Positions 1 to 11,679 of a DNA stretch of 64,000 nt are shown here, piece by piece. The DNA is from Progne subis subis. Taxonomy: Eukaryota > Chordata > Aves > Passeriformes > Hirundinidae. A program made the translations under genes and the position numbers. The stretch is from positions 31,012-95,011 of the forward strand of contig JAKJHU010001064.1 in assembly GCA_022316685.1 (NCBI GenBank). The letters run 5' to 3'. Under the pieces are notes generated by a model. The model had not been told where the DNA came from. It did not search any database and saw only the letters and a list, made by a program, of their open reading frames with translations. How positions within the stretch are numbered: position 1 is the first letter of the stretch; each line of letters opens with the position of its first letter.

Positions 1-1401
1 TATTATAATGCAAAACTGCAAAGAATTGCCAAAGGAGAAGCTCAGCAATGCACCCAATCATCACTACCAAAGATTGCCTGCAGTGATTAAGAAAGAGACA
101 GCACCAGGTCCCCTCAGACTTTCCCATCACCCAGATCCACACATCAGCTGGGGGAAGCTGTCACAGCCAAGGACTGCAGAGCCACTCCTGGACACTGGGA
201 ATTCCTGCAGGTGCCTCCAGCCCCAGGTGAGGCTCCAACCTGGCTGTGAGAGGGCCCAGCTCTGACAGTGCTGAATAAACAAACTGACAGCACTTCTAGT
301 GCAGGAACATCTGCTTTCATTCTCCTCTTGGGTTTCACCCAAAGCCTGGCCAGGGCTCAAGGAGGAACCAAGGGAGGTGACTTTGATCCTAAACTCCCAG
401 ACAAGGCCAGATGTTGTATTTCATGGCCTTGTCCCGTTTCTAAACATAGAAATGTCAATCCATTTTTTACTAATGAGTGGATACACCTATCACAGAGCTA
501 ATGATCATTCTTATTTCGTTAATGAGCAGATACATAGATAACCTTTGGTTGGAAGGTTCATCCAGAGGTCTCCTTTGGCACAGGGCCTGTTGTTCAGGCC
601 TCACTCAGGGCCTGTTGTCCAGGCCTTGGAACTTGAGGGACGTGGTTTAGTGCTGGGCTTGACACTGCTGGGTGAGCGGCTGGACTCCATGAGCTCAGAG
701 GTCTTTCCCAACAGAAAGGATTCCATAATTCCAGGATTCCATCTGCTGGATTCAGCCAGGTCCATGTTAGCAGCATTGCTTTGCTCAAAACATTTCCTCT
801 TGCTCAGCTCTTGAGGCCTAAGGCTTCAGCTCCTTCAGCTCCTGGTGCTGAGCTGCTCACGCTGAACGAGACAACTCACAGAGAAGAATACAGTTCATGC
901 AATCCGTCTGGGACACTGAGAGGGGAGGCTGTGAAAACAGGAGCATTGTTTGGTGTGGCCTCCTCTCTGCCCTTCCCGCCTTTCAGCGCTTTGAAGCAGC
1001 CAAGACCTCTCTCCAAGAGTGCAATGAAGCAGCTGTTCCTGCTCCCAGGTCTGGCTCTTCCCAGTCTCTGACCTTGCCTGCTTTTGTCCCTCTTGCTGTG
1101 CCCTCTGTGCCCCCTGTGCTCGGTGGCTGCTGCCCAGCACTGTGGAACTGGCACAGATCCAGGGGTCGAGACCCTCCTTTCTCTGCCCTTGGAGCTGCCT
1201 GCTCACAGCAGCCTTTTCCATCTGGAAGCTGCACGTGGAGAGGGAGTCCCCACCTCCGTTCCTTGCACGACCTCCAGGAGCCCAGGGCTGCCATCTCAAG
1301 TCCCTGCTGGCCCTGAGGGCTCCCAGGTGCCTCAGGCTGCTGTGACACCAGTGCACACGGGAGGGAACAGTGGCAGGGGCTGTGCTGAAAGTCAGCTCCA
1401 T

Positions 1402-1423
1402 GTGCTGCTGCTGCTGCTGCTGT
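1402..1423. repeat. (CTG)n microsatellite
   Basis: A run of about seven CTG/GCT units, which gives the Leu or Ala/Gln runs of the overlapping open frames. Confidence 0.85.
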
Positions 1424-1957
1424 GGGGGTCATTTGTGCAGCCGTGCCCCAGAGTGAGGGATCAGATCCAGGCACTGCTGCTGCTCCCTGGGGATCAGCCA
1501 CCATTTGGTTGTTGCTGTCAGGGCCAGCAGAAGCGGTGGCTGGAGCAGCGGGTGCTGACAGTGCCCCAAGCCCCGGGGCTGGAGGGGTCCCTGGGCTGGG
1601 GCTGGCAGGGAGCTGCCCCTTGTTCTCCCTCTGCCTCCCGCAGAGCTGGGCTGGGCACAAGTGGGGCAGCACAGCAAACAGGGAGCCTGCCAGTCTCTTC
1701 CAGCCCTGTCTGCTCACAGTTTGGGCCTTGGAGCTTCAGGTGGACAAAGGCAGCTGCTTCTGCTCCCTCTGTGTGTCCCCGTGTTCAGCAGTGCTGCTCC
1801 ATCAGTCTGTGCCCAGCAGTGGGGAAAAGCCTCAGCCCTGCAGGGCCAGGAACTGCAGGGTTCTGCATGAGCAGCTCAGTCAGCGGGATGGCAGCTGCTC
1901 TAAACAGGAACCAGGAGCAGAGGACATGCCTTTTTTAGGATGTATTTTCTGTTTATA

Positions 1958-2010
1958 AAAACAAAACAAAACAAAATAAAAAACAACAACAACAACAACA
2001 AAAACCAGAA
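1958..2010. repeat. A-rich simple repeat (AAAAC/AAC)n
   Basis: AAAAC pentamers pass into AAC trimers. This could be the decayed tail of a retroposed sequence, but I see no recognisable body upstream. Confidence 0.8.
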
Positions 2011-2956
2011 AAAATGAAAGCAAAAAACTGCCACAAAATGTGTTGTTAAAATTCTTCTGTCACTTTGGATTAAGAAAAAGGAAACTGATATTTTGAAATG
2101 AGAACTCAGTCACTTACTTTGTAACTGTGCTGGTGGCAAGGATCCATCATCTGCCTTCTTCCTGTGATTCTGAGGATTTTTTCCAATATTGATTTATTTT
2201 AAATTGTGGTTGAAGCAACAGGCAACTGAAATATGGATTGTGCATGACAGTGTCTTGACTGTAAAAATATTACAGTTTGCAATTTGGATGTAAAGTATTG
2301 CAAATTAAATTTCAAAATCCCAATGCATTGTGTGACAGCAGCTTTCCTCGAGGATGTGTGGCAACACAAAGACTTCATCAGGGGGGTGGGGGCTTGGGGC
2401 TTTGTCCTGTGCCCCTCTTAATGTCATGAAACAGGACTTAACCTGACACCAGCCCAGGTCACCTTCTGCCAACACAGCTCCTTGGACCTTGTGTCCCCCA
2501 GAGCAGACACAAAGTGTTTCTGCTGCACCCCCCATAGCATAAATCCACTGAGAGCTGGGATTTTCCCAAGGCTTGTCTCCATTGTGCCATATTCCTAAAG
2601 AACCAGCAGCTCATCCTGATGAATATGGCGAGTTACATGGACGGTTGTCAGCTCCATTTCCTGCCTAGAAATCCTGAAACGACTTCTGAATGCTGCTCCC
2701 TTCAGCTCTTGGACACCTATTCACACAGAACTGGGAAAAAAAATCCCCTGGCCACCAGCTTACAAGTGACTTATGCCAAAGTTAGAGCTCTGTGGGAAAT
2801 CTCTATCCATTCTTATCTGTTTATTGTGTCTATACGTGGGGTGTGCACTGATGTGTCTTGTACAGAAAGGAAGGAGTGTGCGAGCAACGTGACGGACACT
2901 TTCACTCTCAGTGTTCATTCCACACCTATGAGGACAAAGACATTATGGAAAGCCTT

Positions 2957-3287
2957 ACACAGACAAACCCTTCTGTCCATGGATACAGAGACATGCAAGA
3001 GCTGCTGGCACACACAGACCCTCCTATCCATGGATAGAGAGACATGCAAGAACCCCTGGCACACACAGACCCTTCTATCCATGGATACAGAGACATGCAA
3101 GAGCCCCTGGCACACACAGACCCTTCTCTCCATGGATATACAGAGACATGCAAGAGCCCCTGGCACACACAGACCCCTTCTATCCATGGATACAGAGACA
3201 TGCAAGAGCCCCTGGCACACACAGACCCTTCTCTCCATGGATACAGAGACATGCAAGAGCCCCTGGCACACACAGACCCTTCCCCCA
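2957..3287 (+). repeat. 51-bp minisatellite, about six copies
   Basis: The phrase ATGGATACAGAGACATGCAA recurs at 2979, 3030 (as ATGGATAGAG...), 3081, 3132, 3186 and 3237. The period is 51 bp except for one 54-bp unit (an extra TA and an extra C). Because 51 is a multiple of three, the array stays open in several frames on both strands, giving repetitive 17-residue units inside a 340-codon frame (2619-3641) and a 221-codon antisense frame. I treat those frames as consequences of the array: there is no signal peptide, no known domain, and the flanks look non-coding. Confidence 0.9.
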
Positions 3288-4130
3288 CAAGCTGCACGAC
3301 ATGAGAACACAACCCTTGCAAACACTGACTGCAAGCCACAGCTCTGGGTGCTCCCCATGAAGCTCAGCTCTGGCACCACTGTCTGCCCCAGGCTCCAGGG
3401 GATGCAGTGGGAGCCCGGCTGGGCTCTGCCCTGGGGCCATTCTGCAGGCAGAGCTGGAAACAGGGAGCATTTAGGTGCCACAAACAGCCAAGCCAGGGGC
3501 GCAGGGCAGCTGCTCCAACCCAGACTGCACTGCTGTGTGCTGTGCTCTGGGGATGGGGCTCTGCGCAGAGGGGACTGCACTGGTGTGTGCCAGAGGAGAC
3601 AAAGAAGCTTCAGCTTTAGTCTAACTGAGCTGGGTGGGTGAGCTGGGAAGAGTGGGGAGGCTCAGGGGGATTCACAGAGCTCATCCTGCTGGAAGGATGA
3701 GGAAAAGGGAGAGGGAACTCAGCAGTGAGGAGAGCTGAGGTCTGCTGAGCAGCTCTGAATGACACTAAAATGCCACTGTACCTCTGAGACATTGCTGTTC
3801 TACAGCCAGGGACAGGATGAGTCCTTAAGCCTAGGACTTGATCTCCCTCATGGTGAGGGGCATCAAGGAAGGCAACAGTGTGATGGAGGCTGCGATGGGC
3901 TGGGAATTCACTGGGGGAAAGGAGGGAGCAGTTGTGAAGTAAAAGGCAGCTGGGGGAGAGAACTGTTCACTGAAGGCCTGAGCTACAGCTTGAGCATGCT
4001 GAAAAATGTCATTTAGGGTCACCCTAGATTGATTTCTTTTCACAAGGTTTTGAAAAGGTTTAATTTTTGGGGGGTGTCATGTTTTCCCTTGGAGATGTAC
4101 AGTCTCCAAACTTGAGCAGCACTGCCAAAA
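3288..4130. other. Intergenic spacer, nothing recognised
   Basis: No gene or repeat family is recognisable. It separates the minisatellite from the broken kinase copy that ends near 4131. Confidence 0.5.
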
Positions 4131-5409
4131 TGCTCAAGCAAGTCTCTGCTGCAGGTCACACCGTTTCTTCTTTGGCTGATTCCGGCCTGGTGCTGAGCTC
4201 CAGTGGAGCCCTGGCAGAGCCCAGAGCAGCCTCAGCATCCGCAGAGCCCGGCTGCAAAGAGAAAGCAGAAACTGCCCATCAGCTGAAGGCTCCTGTGCCC
4301 TTGTCCCAGCCGCCCGCGGTGCCCAGGCCATGCTGGCCGTGCTCAGAGCGGTGCCCAAAGCTGCCCATCATTGCTGCCTTTGGCAGCAGAGCAGGAGGGC
4401 AGGACATGTGCCCAGCCTGCAGCCAGCCATGGCACATCCACCTCCTCAGCAGCTGCCCAGAGCAGGATGCTCCTGTGCTCGCTGCCATCTCCCAAAAACT
4501 CTTATCCCACCCATGCCAAGAAGATGGGGACCCACCTCACGCCATCCACCGCTGGAAGAAAAGCTGCTTCCAAAGGATGTCCTCAGCCTTCTCCTACGGC
4601 ACAGCCCATCCACGCCACAGCTGGTCCCAAGCACTTCCCCATCCAGACTGGACACTGCCTGGAAGGCTTCCTTTAGAAAAACAAACAACAAATTAAGGAA
4701 AATAGATTACAGACAAAAAGGGGAAACAAGGGAAAAGATATAAGATTTATCTCTGCCAGAGACTGAGGAAGGCCCAACCCCTGCATGCTAGGGAAAAACC
4801 CACCCATGGGTGAGGGAAGCCCATGCTTTCTCCCTTCCCCCCTGCACTGCCCCCCAAAAGTGATGGTGATCCCAAAGCAAACAAAGGGAGTGGAGCAGCC
4901 CAAGCCCTTCCTTGCCTACAAAGCAAAGCACAGGGGCACAGGTGCTGGAGTCCCACCTATGCTCCTGCCATGGGGGTTTGTTTGTGTCGGGCTGGCTGCC
5001 CCAGCCCCAGCCCCAGCCCAGGGCATGTTGGATGGTGGGGGCTGTTGGCAGGGCCAGGAACCGACTCCCATTTCATAACCACCCCAGCCCATGGCCCCAG
5101 CCCTGACACAAAGCAGCTTGGCAGCCCACTGAAGAATCAGTTTGCATCAGCCCCAGCAAAGGGGGAACCTTAGCTTCCTGGCCAGGCTGTGCAATGCCCA
5201 AATCTGGGAGCATCCCCTTGCGTGTGGACTCATCTGCAAATTCCCTGTGGAGCCTGGCTTTGAAGAAGTTTCCAGAATCAGAGTCCCTCATCTCCAGCTT
5301 TGTGTTGGCCAGCTCGAGGAAGAGGTTGTCGTCCTTGATGTCATCCTCGCTGTCTCCAGCAGCAGCAGCCCCACCTGGTACAGCTCCTCCAGGGGCTCCT
5401 TCTCCTTCC
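4131..5409 (-). pseudogene. PIM1-like kinase pseudogene with exon 2 fused to exon 4
   Basis: A degenerate second copy of the neighbouring PIM1-like kinase, read on the minus strand. At 5409 a CAG acceptor precedes an exon-2 start reading KEKEPLEELYQVG, close to the PIM1 N-lobe start. After about 20 codons it runs without an intron into the second half of exon 4, reading DIKDDNLFLELAN. From DIK to FA this is 36 residues, the same length as the neighbour's catalytic-loop to DFG segment. The HRD and DFG signatures are gone, the two parts are in different frames, and the exon-4 donor at about 5228-5233 is AT instead of GT. Introns 4 and 5 still align with the intact copy (4790-5200 with 6468-6870; 4262-4540 with 5815-6050). 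The glycine-loop remainder, the VAIK lysine exon and the first half of exon 4 are deleted. Exon-5 and exon-6 positions hold unrelated-looking sequence. Not functional as a kinase. Confidence 0.75.
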
Positions 5410-5685
5410 CTGGGGGTGAGACCAGGCTGTCAGTGTTCTGCCCAGGGCCCCAGCTGTCAGTGAATCAGGACAAGCCAAACTAGCTGGGATGGCAGCCACC
5501 AGTGCTGGGCAGACACGCTCAGCTCCAGCACAAGGGCTGTGTGTCGCCATCTGAGGACCCCTGTGCAGTGACACAGGCAGCAGGAAAAAGTCTGGGTTTC
5601 TTTGCTTCTGATTGCCAAGGCATGTGTGCAGCTGTAACTTACCAGGGCCCTGCATCAAAGGGTGCCTGTGGCTCTCTCCCATCTT

Positions 5686-7703
5686 CTACGGCTGATGAAT
5701 ATCCTGCATCCAAGGATCACGGAAGAGGTCTTCTAATGAGGGCCTGTCCACGTCTAGCATGGTTAAACACCTCCTGATCAGATCTTGGCACTCTGGGGAG
5801 AGAAACCAGAAACCGACGGTCAGTTGGAGAAGGCTCCTGTCTGCTTTGCCCCACTATTGCCATGCCCAGGCCATGCTGGATGTGCTCAGAGCTGGGCCTA
5901 AACTTTCCCATCAATTCCCTGTTTTGGAGGAGAGCAGGAGAGCAGGACCTGTGCCACCTCCTCAGCAGCTGCCAGAGCAGGGATGCTTCATCAGCCCGCT
6001 GCTGTCTCCCAGCACTGGTATTACCCCCGTGCCCAGAGATGAGGATCCACCTTGAGAGAGCCAGTTGTGGCAGCGAGAGCTGATGGTCCCAGCTGATGTT
6101 CTGGCCCCTCCTGAAATGGTGCTCCCCGCAGACCATCTGGTGCAGCAGGATGCCCAGGGACCAGATGGTAGCTGGCTTGCCGTAGTACCAGCCGAACTGG
6201 GTCCATTCCAGGGGACTGTATGATGGTGTTCCTATGGAATACAGATGGAGGTCATCAGGGGGATGCTGCTGCTTCCAGAGCCTGGCCCCAGCATCCCTGG
6301 GCATGCGGAGGCTGCCCCAGTGGCACATGGTGTGACCTGCTGCCCTCTCGCCAGCACCTGGGACTTGTGGATAAACTTGGGGCTGGAAAAGAAGCCACTG
6401 ATGTTGGAAGAGGGCACTGTAAGTTCTGGCAATGCCCAACCATGACAAGGAAAATCCCATTCAGTGCTAGGGAAAAACCATGCCTTCATCCTCCTTGCCT
6501 GCATTGCCCCAAAAACATTCTGAAGCCAAGGCAAACCAGGCAAGTGGAGCAGTCCAAGCCCTTTCTCACCTGCACACCAAACTGGCTGCTGCATAGGTTA
6601 TGGCTCCACCCCTCTCTGCCACCCCCACACACAGGTGTTTCTGTCAGGCTGGCTGCCCCAGTCCCAGCCCCAGTCCTGGGCAGAGTGGCTGGAAAAGGCT
6701 GCCAGCACGGCTGGAAGCTGACCCCCACCTGCCCCTGCTCAAAGCAACTTGGCTGAAGACCTCAGTGCCATGTCTGGCAGCAAAGGGGAGAATCCCTGCT
6801 GCCACACCCAGGTTGGGTCATGAGATTTTGGGGCAGGAAATGTCCAGAACTGGGAGCACACCCCTTTGTGGGCTCACCTGCAAAGTGAGTGTAGGCCGTG
6901 CCCTGCAGGTAGGTGCCACAGCCAAAGTCGATCAATTTGGCCTGCCCGGTGGCCAGGTCAACCAGGATGTTCTCCGGTTTGATGTCCCTGTGCAGGACCC
7001 CGCAGCTGGTGCAGTGCTGCACGGCCTCCAGCACCTGGTGGAACAGCTCCTGCGCCACCTCCTCGGACAGGAACCCCCGTGGCCGAATGAAATGCCGGAG
7101 GTCCTGACATCGTTCCGGGCGCTCCAGCACCATGATGATGTCGTTGGGGAGCTCAAGCCACTCCAGCAGCTGGGCGACCCCAGGGAAGCCAGTGGAGACC
7201 TTGTGCAGCAGCACAATCTCCAGTGGTGCGCTGGTGCCGTTGGGCTGCGGGAGGAGCACGATGCCGTCAGTGGGGCTGATGCCGTGCCAGGGCTGGGGAA
7301 GCCCTCACCCAGCCCGGGATGCATCTGCACCCTGCGCTGGCCCTCACGCCCGCTCTCCCTCCAGGCATCCTTGAGGCTTCCACCCTGCCGGGCCTCGGCT
7401 CATCCCCGCCCAGCACGCCCCGGCTTCTCCCGCTGGCCCCGCTCACTCACCAGCTGGTCCCAGTGCCGGACGCGGTTCCGTGGCACCCTTTTGATGGCCA
7501 CCTGCAAACCAAGGGGAGCAGCGGGATGAGCTCAGCACCCGCCCTGCCCAGCCCCATCCTCCATCTCCTGCGCCCGCCGCCGGCCCCGCCGCTCACCGGG
7601 GCGCCGTCCGAGAGCCGCGTCGCTGCGAAGATGCTGCCGAAGCCGCAGCGCCCCAGGAGCGACCCCACTCGGTACTGCTCCTTGAGGCCGTGCTGCGCCT
7701 TCC
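5686..7703 (-). CDS. PIM1-like: PIM1-like serine/threonine kinase, multi-exon, frameshifted near its 3' end
   Basis: Cytosolic Ser/Thr kinase of the PIM family, which songbirds have expanded. Exons on the minus strand, with consensus splice sites: exon 2 7703-7597 ([16 protein letters not shown], glycine loop), exon 3 7501-7451 ([20 protein letters not shown]-binding Lys), exon 4 7244-6878 (hinge MVLERPE, catalytic HRDIKPEN, metal-binding DFG), exon 5 6231-6051 (SPLEW in place of [13 protein letters not shown]), exon 6 5792-5686 ([10 protein letters not shown] to WMQDIHQP and stop). Oddities: the second glycine of the loop is Cys; the activation-segment Pro of PPEW is Leu; exon 5 is 181 nt where phase requires a multiple of three. 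One extra base near 6047-6056 puts exon 6 out of frame, so the spliced product would lose its last C-lobe helices and end in about 25 unrelated residues. Exon 1 lies in the CpG island upstream (candidate donor at 7803) but I could not fix its start. The gene is either a young pseudogene, a truncated kinase or a consensus error. Confidence 0.85.
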
Positions 7704-8480
7704 CTGCCGGCGAGACGCGGCTGTCAGCGCTCGGCCCGGGGCCAGGAACGGCCCCCGAAGCGCCCCTCAACCGCCCCGGGCCGGGCATCCCCAGGCGTTC
7801 ACTTCCTTGCGATGGGACAGCGGCAGCTCGAGGCTGGCGGCCGCGCTGCCGAGCGGCGGAGCTCGGGCCGGGGAAGCCGCAGCGGAGGCGGCGGGAGCGG
7901 CTGCACCGCGTGTGTCCTCTGCGGGCCTGGGAGGAGCCTGGGCCGGGGTCGGGGACAGGGCCGGGGCCGGGGCCGGGGCCGGGGCCGGGGGGCCGAGCAT
8001 GGCTCAGGCGCAGCCAAAGGGCAGCGATGCCCCCTTGGCTCCAGGCACTGATGCCCGCCCAGCATCGCCACCGCCAGTACTGGCCAGAGCCGGGCCGGAG
8101 GGGAGACCGCGGCGGGACGCCCGAGGTTGGGGACGGGGCAGCCCCGTCCGGGGCCGGGGGCGGGCTGGGGGCATGGCCCAGCCCGGCAGGGGAGAGGGAG
8201 ACTGGGAGAGGAGGGGGACACCGGGAAAGGGAGAGCAGGAGAGGGTGCGGGACTGCGAGAGAGTGTGCGGGACTGAGGGAGAGGGACAGAAGAAGCGGGA
8301 GGGAGTCGATAAACCACTTCTTGGCTTGTGCCGATGCTTTTGCCAGTGCTGCTGCTGCTGCTGCTGCCGCCGCTGCGGCTGCTGCAACTGAAGCTTCCAG
8401 GGCCGTTTTTCCCCGTGTCCGTTTGTCCGTTGCCCGCTCAGCCCCGCACCAAGCCCCGCGCTCCCCGGGGACAGCCCCTG
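7560..8480 (-). promoter_or_regulatory. CpG island covering the PIM1-like promoter and first exon
   Basis: The GC and CpG content rises sharply over exon 2 and about 800 bp upstream of it, with (GGGGCC)-like runs at 7945-7990. A GT donor after GGAA at 7803 could end exon 1 in the phase needed by exon 2. No TATA box is evident, as usual for CpG-island promoters. The open frames on both strands here are compositional. Confidence 0.55.
8346..8386. repeat. (CTG)n/(CCG) trinucleotide run
   Basis: GCTGCTGCTG repeats with CCG and CGG interruptions, just upstream of the CpG island core. It gives Ala, Cys or Gln runs in the overlapping frames. Confidence 0.8.
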
Positions 8481-9144
8481 AGCCTGTCCAGACACGGGAC
8501 CTTTGCAGTGTTGAGCCAAGACCCAGAATCTTGACTCCTGCACGGTGGCACAGGAATCCCCTTGGCTGCTGCTGTGCATTGTCCCTGCTGAGGGTCAGAC
8601 ACTGTCAGAGCACATTCCCTGAATGCAGAATTTGTACCTGACCCAAGCACTGCACCTGTGTCTCCAGCATTGCTTTCCAAGAAAAACAGGGAAAGGCAAA
8701 CTGGATGTAGCTCATGGTATTTTACAGTGTCTAAAACTTGCCAAGTCATGGATCTTAGAGGTGAGGTCCATTTGGAATTAAGGGGATGTAGAAGTAGTGC
8801 AAGATAGAAAAGGGGAGCATAGAAATAAATAGAGAAAAACATCTTGGAATGTTTCTTTCCATTTTCATTTCATTTCTTAAAAGTTCTTTCAGTTTCCCTA
8901 GAATCTGCTCCACAATCCCGTTTGCTCTTTCCGAGAAACCTTCCTGCAGAACAGGGTGGAGCTTCTGGCACAAGATGTGCCACCAACGGCAGCTTCCCTT
9001 GGCTTTCCACACTGTGCATGCAGCAGGAGTCTTGCAGCAAAGCAGGACAAATATTTGATAAACCTGACAACTTATTCTTTCTTTCCTTGTGGACTGGGGA
9101 CTTGTGCCATTGGTAAGGTTTTCATTGTTACTGTTCTCCCCTAA
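8481..9144. other. Spacer, nothing recognised
   Basis: AT-richer sequence between the kinase CpG island and the CR1 element. I see no gene and no identifiable repeat. Confidence 0.5.
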
Positions 9145-11679
9145 GAAAACAGGACAGGGTACCGGTGCTACCTACTGGGAGTCTGTTATTGTCAAACCAA
9201 GCAGGAAGAAGTGGACAACTTATTCTATAAGCAGCTGGAGAATGTTTCAGGATCACCAGCCCCTGTTCTTGTAGGTGACTTCAACCTGCCAGACATCTGC
9301 TGGGATCTCCATACAGCAGAAAAGAGGCAGTCCAGGAAGGTTTTGGAGTGTATGGAGAACAACTTTTTGTCACAGCTGGTGTGAGCCCACCAGGGGATGG
9401 ACTATGTTAGACCTGTTGTTTGCAAATAGAGAAGGACAGGTGGGAGATGTGGTGGCTGGAGGATGCTTGGGACAGAGTGATCAAGAAATGAGAGAGTTCT
9501 CAATATTTGGTGAAATCAGGAGGAACATCAATAAGACTTTTACACTAAACTTCTGGAGGGCAGATCTTGGCCTGTTAGGAGTTATTCAGAGAGTTCCTTG
9601 GGAAACAGCCCTTCAAAGCAATGGAGTCCAGGAAGGGTGGACATGCTTCAAAGCAGAGATCTTGAGGGCAGAGGAACAGACTGTATGCTGAAAGATGAGC
9701 TGACGAGGCAAACGTCCATCCTGGATGGGCAACAGGGTTTTGAAAGAACTTAGGAATAAAAAGAGGATGTACCATCTTTGGAAGGAGGGTCAGGTCTCTC
9801 AGGAGGTGTTTAAGAGAGTTGCTAGGGCATGTAGGAAAAAGAGTAGGGTGGCCAAAGCTCAGTTCAAACTTAATTTGACAGCTTTTGTAAAGGATAATAA
9901 AAAATGTTTTTACAAATATATTAGAGGCAAAGGAAGGGTAAGACCAACCTTTGTTCTCTGCTGCATGTGGGAGGGAACTCAGTAACTGCAGAGGAGAAGG
10001 CAGAAGTGCTTAATGCCTTCTTTTCCTCAGTCTTTAGTGGGAAGACCACTTGTCCTCAGGACAACTGCTCTCCTGGGCTGGTAGATGGTGTCAGGGAGCA
10101 GAATGGTCCCCCTTTTATCCAGGAGGAGGCAGTCAGAGAACTGCTGAGATGCATGGATGTTCATAAATCTATGGGCCCAGATGGGATCCATCCCAAGGTG
10201 ATGAGGGAGCTGGCAGATGAGCCTGCAAAGCTGCTCTCCGTCATTTACCAACAGTCCTGGCTCACTGGTGAGGTTCCAGGTGACTGGAAGCTGGCCAATG
10301 TGGCACCATTCACAAGAAGGTTGGGAAGGAGGATCCTGGTAATTAGAGGCCAGTTAGCCTGACCTCAGTACCCGGTAAGGTCATGGAGCAGTTTATATTG
10401 AGTGTCATCACACAACACCTACAGGATGGCCAGGGTATCAGACCCAGCCAGCATGGGTTTAGGAGGGGTAGGTCGTGTTTGACCAGCCTGCTCTCCTTTT
10501 ATGACCAGGTGACCCACCTGGTGGATGTGGGAATGCTGTGGATGTTGTGCATTTGGACTTCAGCAAGGCCTTTGACACTGTCTGCCACAGCACACTCCTG
10601 GAAAAGCTGGCAGCCCACGGCTTGGACAGGAGCACTCTTTGCTGGGTTAAGAACTGTCTGCATGGCCGGGCCCAGAGAGTGGTGGGGAACGGTGCTGCAT
10701 GCAGCTGGCAGCCAGTCACCAGTGGTGTTCCTCAGGGGTCTGTGCTGGGGCCAGCTCTGTTCAGGATTTTTATTGACAACATGGATGAGGTAATGAGTCT
10801 TTCCTTAGCAAATTTGCGGATGACACCAAGCTGGGAGCATGTGTAGATCTGTTGGAAGGTAGGAGGGCTCTGCACTGAGACCTGGGACAGTTGAGATCAG
10901 GTGAGCACAGTTCAGTTAAGATGAATTTAATAAGTCCTAAGTGACTGAGTCCTGCATTTTGGGCACAATACCCCCTGCAATGTTGTAGTCTGGGGACAGT
11001 GTGGCTGGACAGTGCCCAGGGAGAAAGGGACCTGTTCCACTGATGGACAGCAGGCTGGACATGAGCCAGCAGTGTGCCCAGGTGGCCAAGAAGGCCAATG
11101 GCACCTAGCCTGGATCAGGAATGGTGTGGCCAGCAGGAGCAGGGAGGTCATTCTTCCCCTCTACTCGGCACTGGTGAGGCCACACCATGAGTGCTGTGTC
11201 CAGTTCTGGGCCCCTCAGTTTAGGAAGGACATTGGGACACTTGAGTGCGTCCAGAGGAGGGCAACAAGGCTGGTGAAGGACTTGGAACACAAGTCCTGTG
11301 AGGAACAACTGAGGGAGCTGGGCTTGTTTGTCCTGGAGAAAGGAGACTCAGAGGTGACTTATCACTCTCTACAACTTCCTGAAGGGTGGTTGTAGTCAGA
11401 TGGGGGTTGGTCTCTTTCTCCAGGCAGCAATTGACAAAATGAGAGGACACAGTGTGAAGCTGCGTCAAGGGAAATACAGGTTGGATATTAGGAAAAAGAA
11501 GGTGTGATAAAATATTGGAATGATCTGCCTGGGGAGGTGTTGGCATCACCATCCCTGCAGGTGCTTGAAAAAAGTTTGGATGTTACACTTGGTGCCATGG
11601 TTTTGTTGAGGTGTTAGGGCATGGGTTGGACTCAATGATCTTGAAGATCTCTTCCAAGCTAATGATTCCATGATTCTGT
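9145..11679 (+). mobile_element. CR1-type LINE, 5'-truncated and frame-broken
   Basis: The plus strand encodes successive pieces of CR1 ORF2. The end of the endonuclease domain comes first (GDFNLPDICWDLH at about 9275). The linker follows (KAEVLNAFFSSVFSG, about 9990-10030). Reverse-transcriptase blocks then read [53 protein letters not shown] and [16 protein letters not shown], with FADDTK at about 10812-10830. The pieces lie in different frames separated by stops, so the copy is dead. The 3' part (about 10850-11679) is the conserved CR1 tail, ending in TTCCAAGCTAATGATTCC and ATGATTCTGT, the usual CR1 terminus. The 5' end lacks the start of the endonuclease and ORF1, typical of CR1 5' truncation. 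Confidence 0.92.

Larger units (their letters stand above)
1..2956. other. Non-coding flank, no gene recognised
   Basis: I see no conserved protein, RNA gene or recognisable retroelement here. Open frames in the GC-rich part (about 900-1900) overlap on both strands and are rich in Pro, Ala, Ser, Gly and Cys, as expected from composition alone. A short direct repeat lies at about 583-625, where a roughly 21-bp phrase occurs twice. Confidence 0.6.

Noticed and set aside
2957..3287. CRISPR-like array
   Set aside because: Units follow head to tail without unique spacers and the host is a vertebrate; it is a minisatellite.
2619..3641. A 340-codon gene with 17-residue repeats
   Set aside because: The frame is explained by the 51-bp minisatellite, and the antisense strand is open too; no domain or splice context.
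7319..8641. A 440-codon plus-strand frame
   Set aside because: It runs antisense over PIM1-like exons and the CpG island; Pro/Arg/Ala-rich composition, no conserved part.
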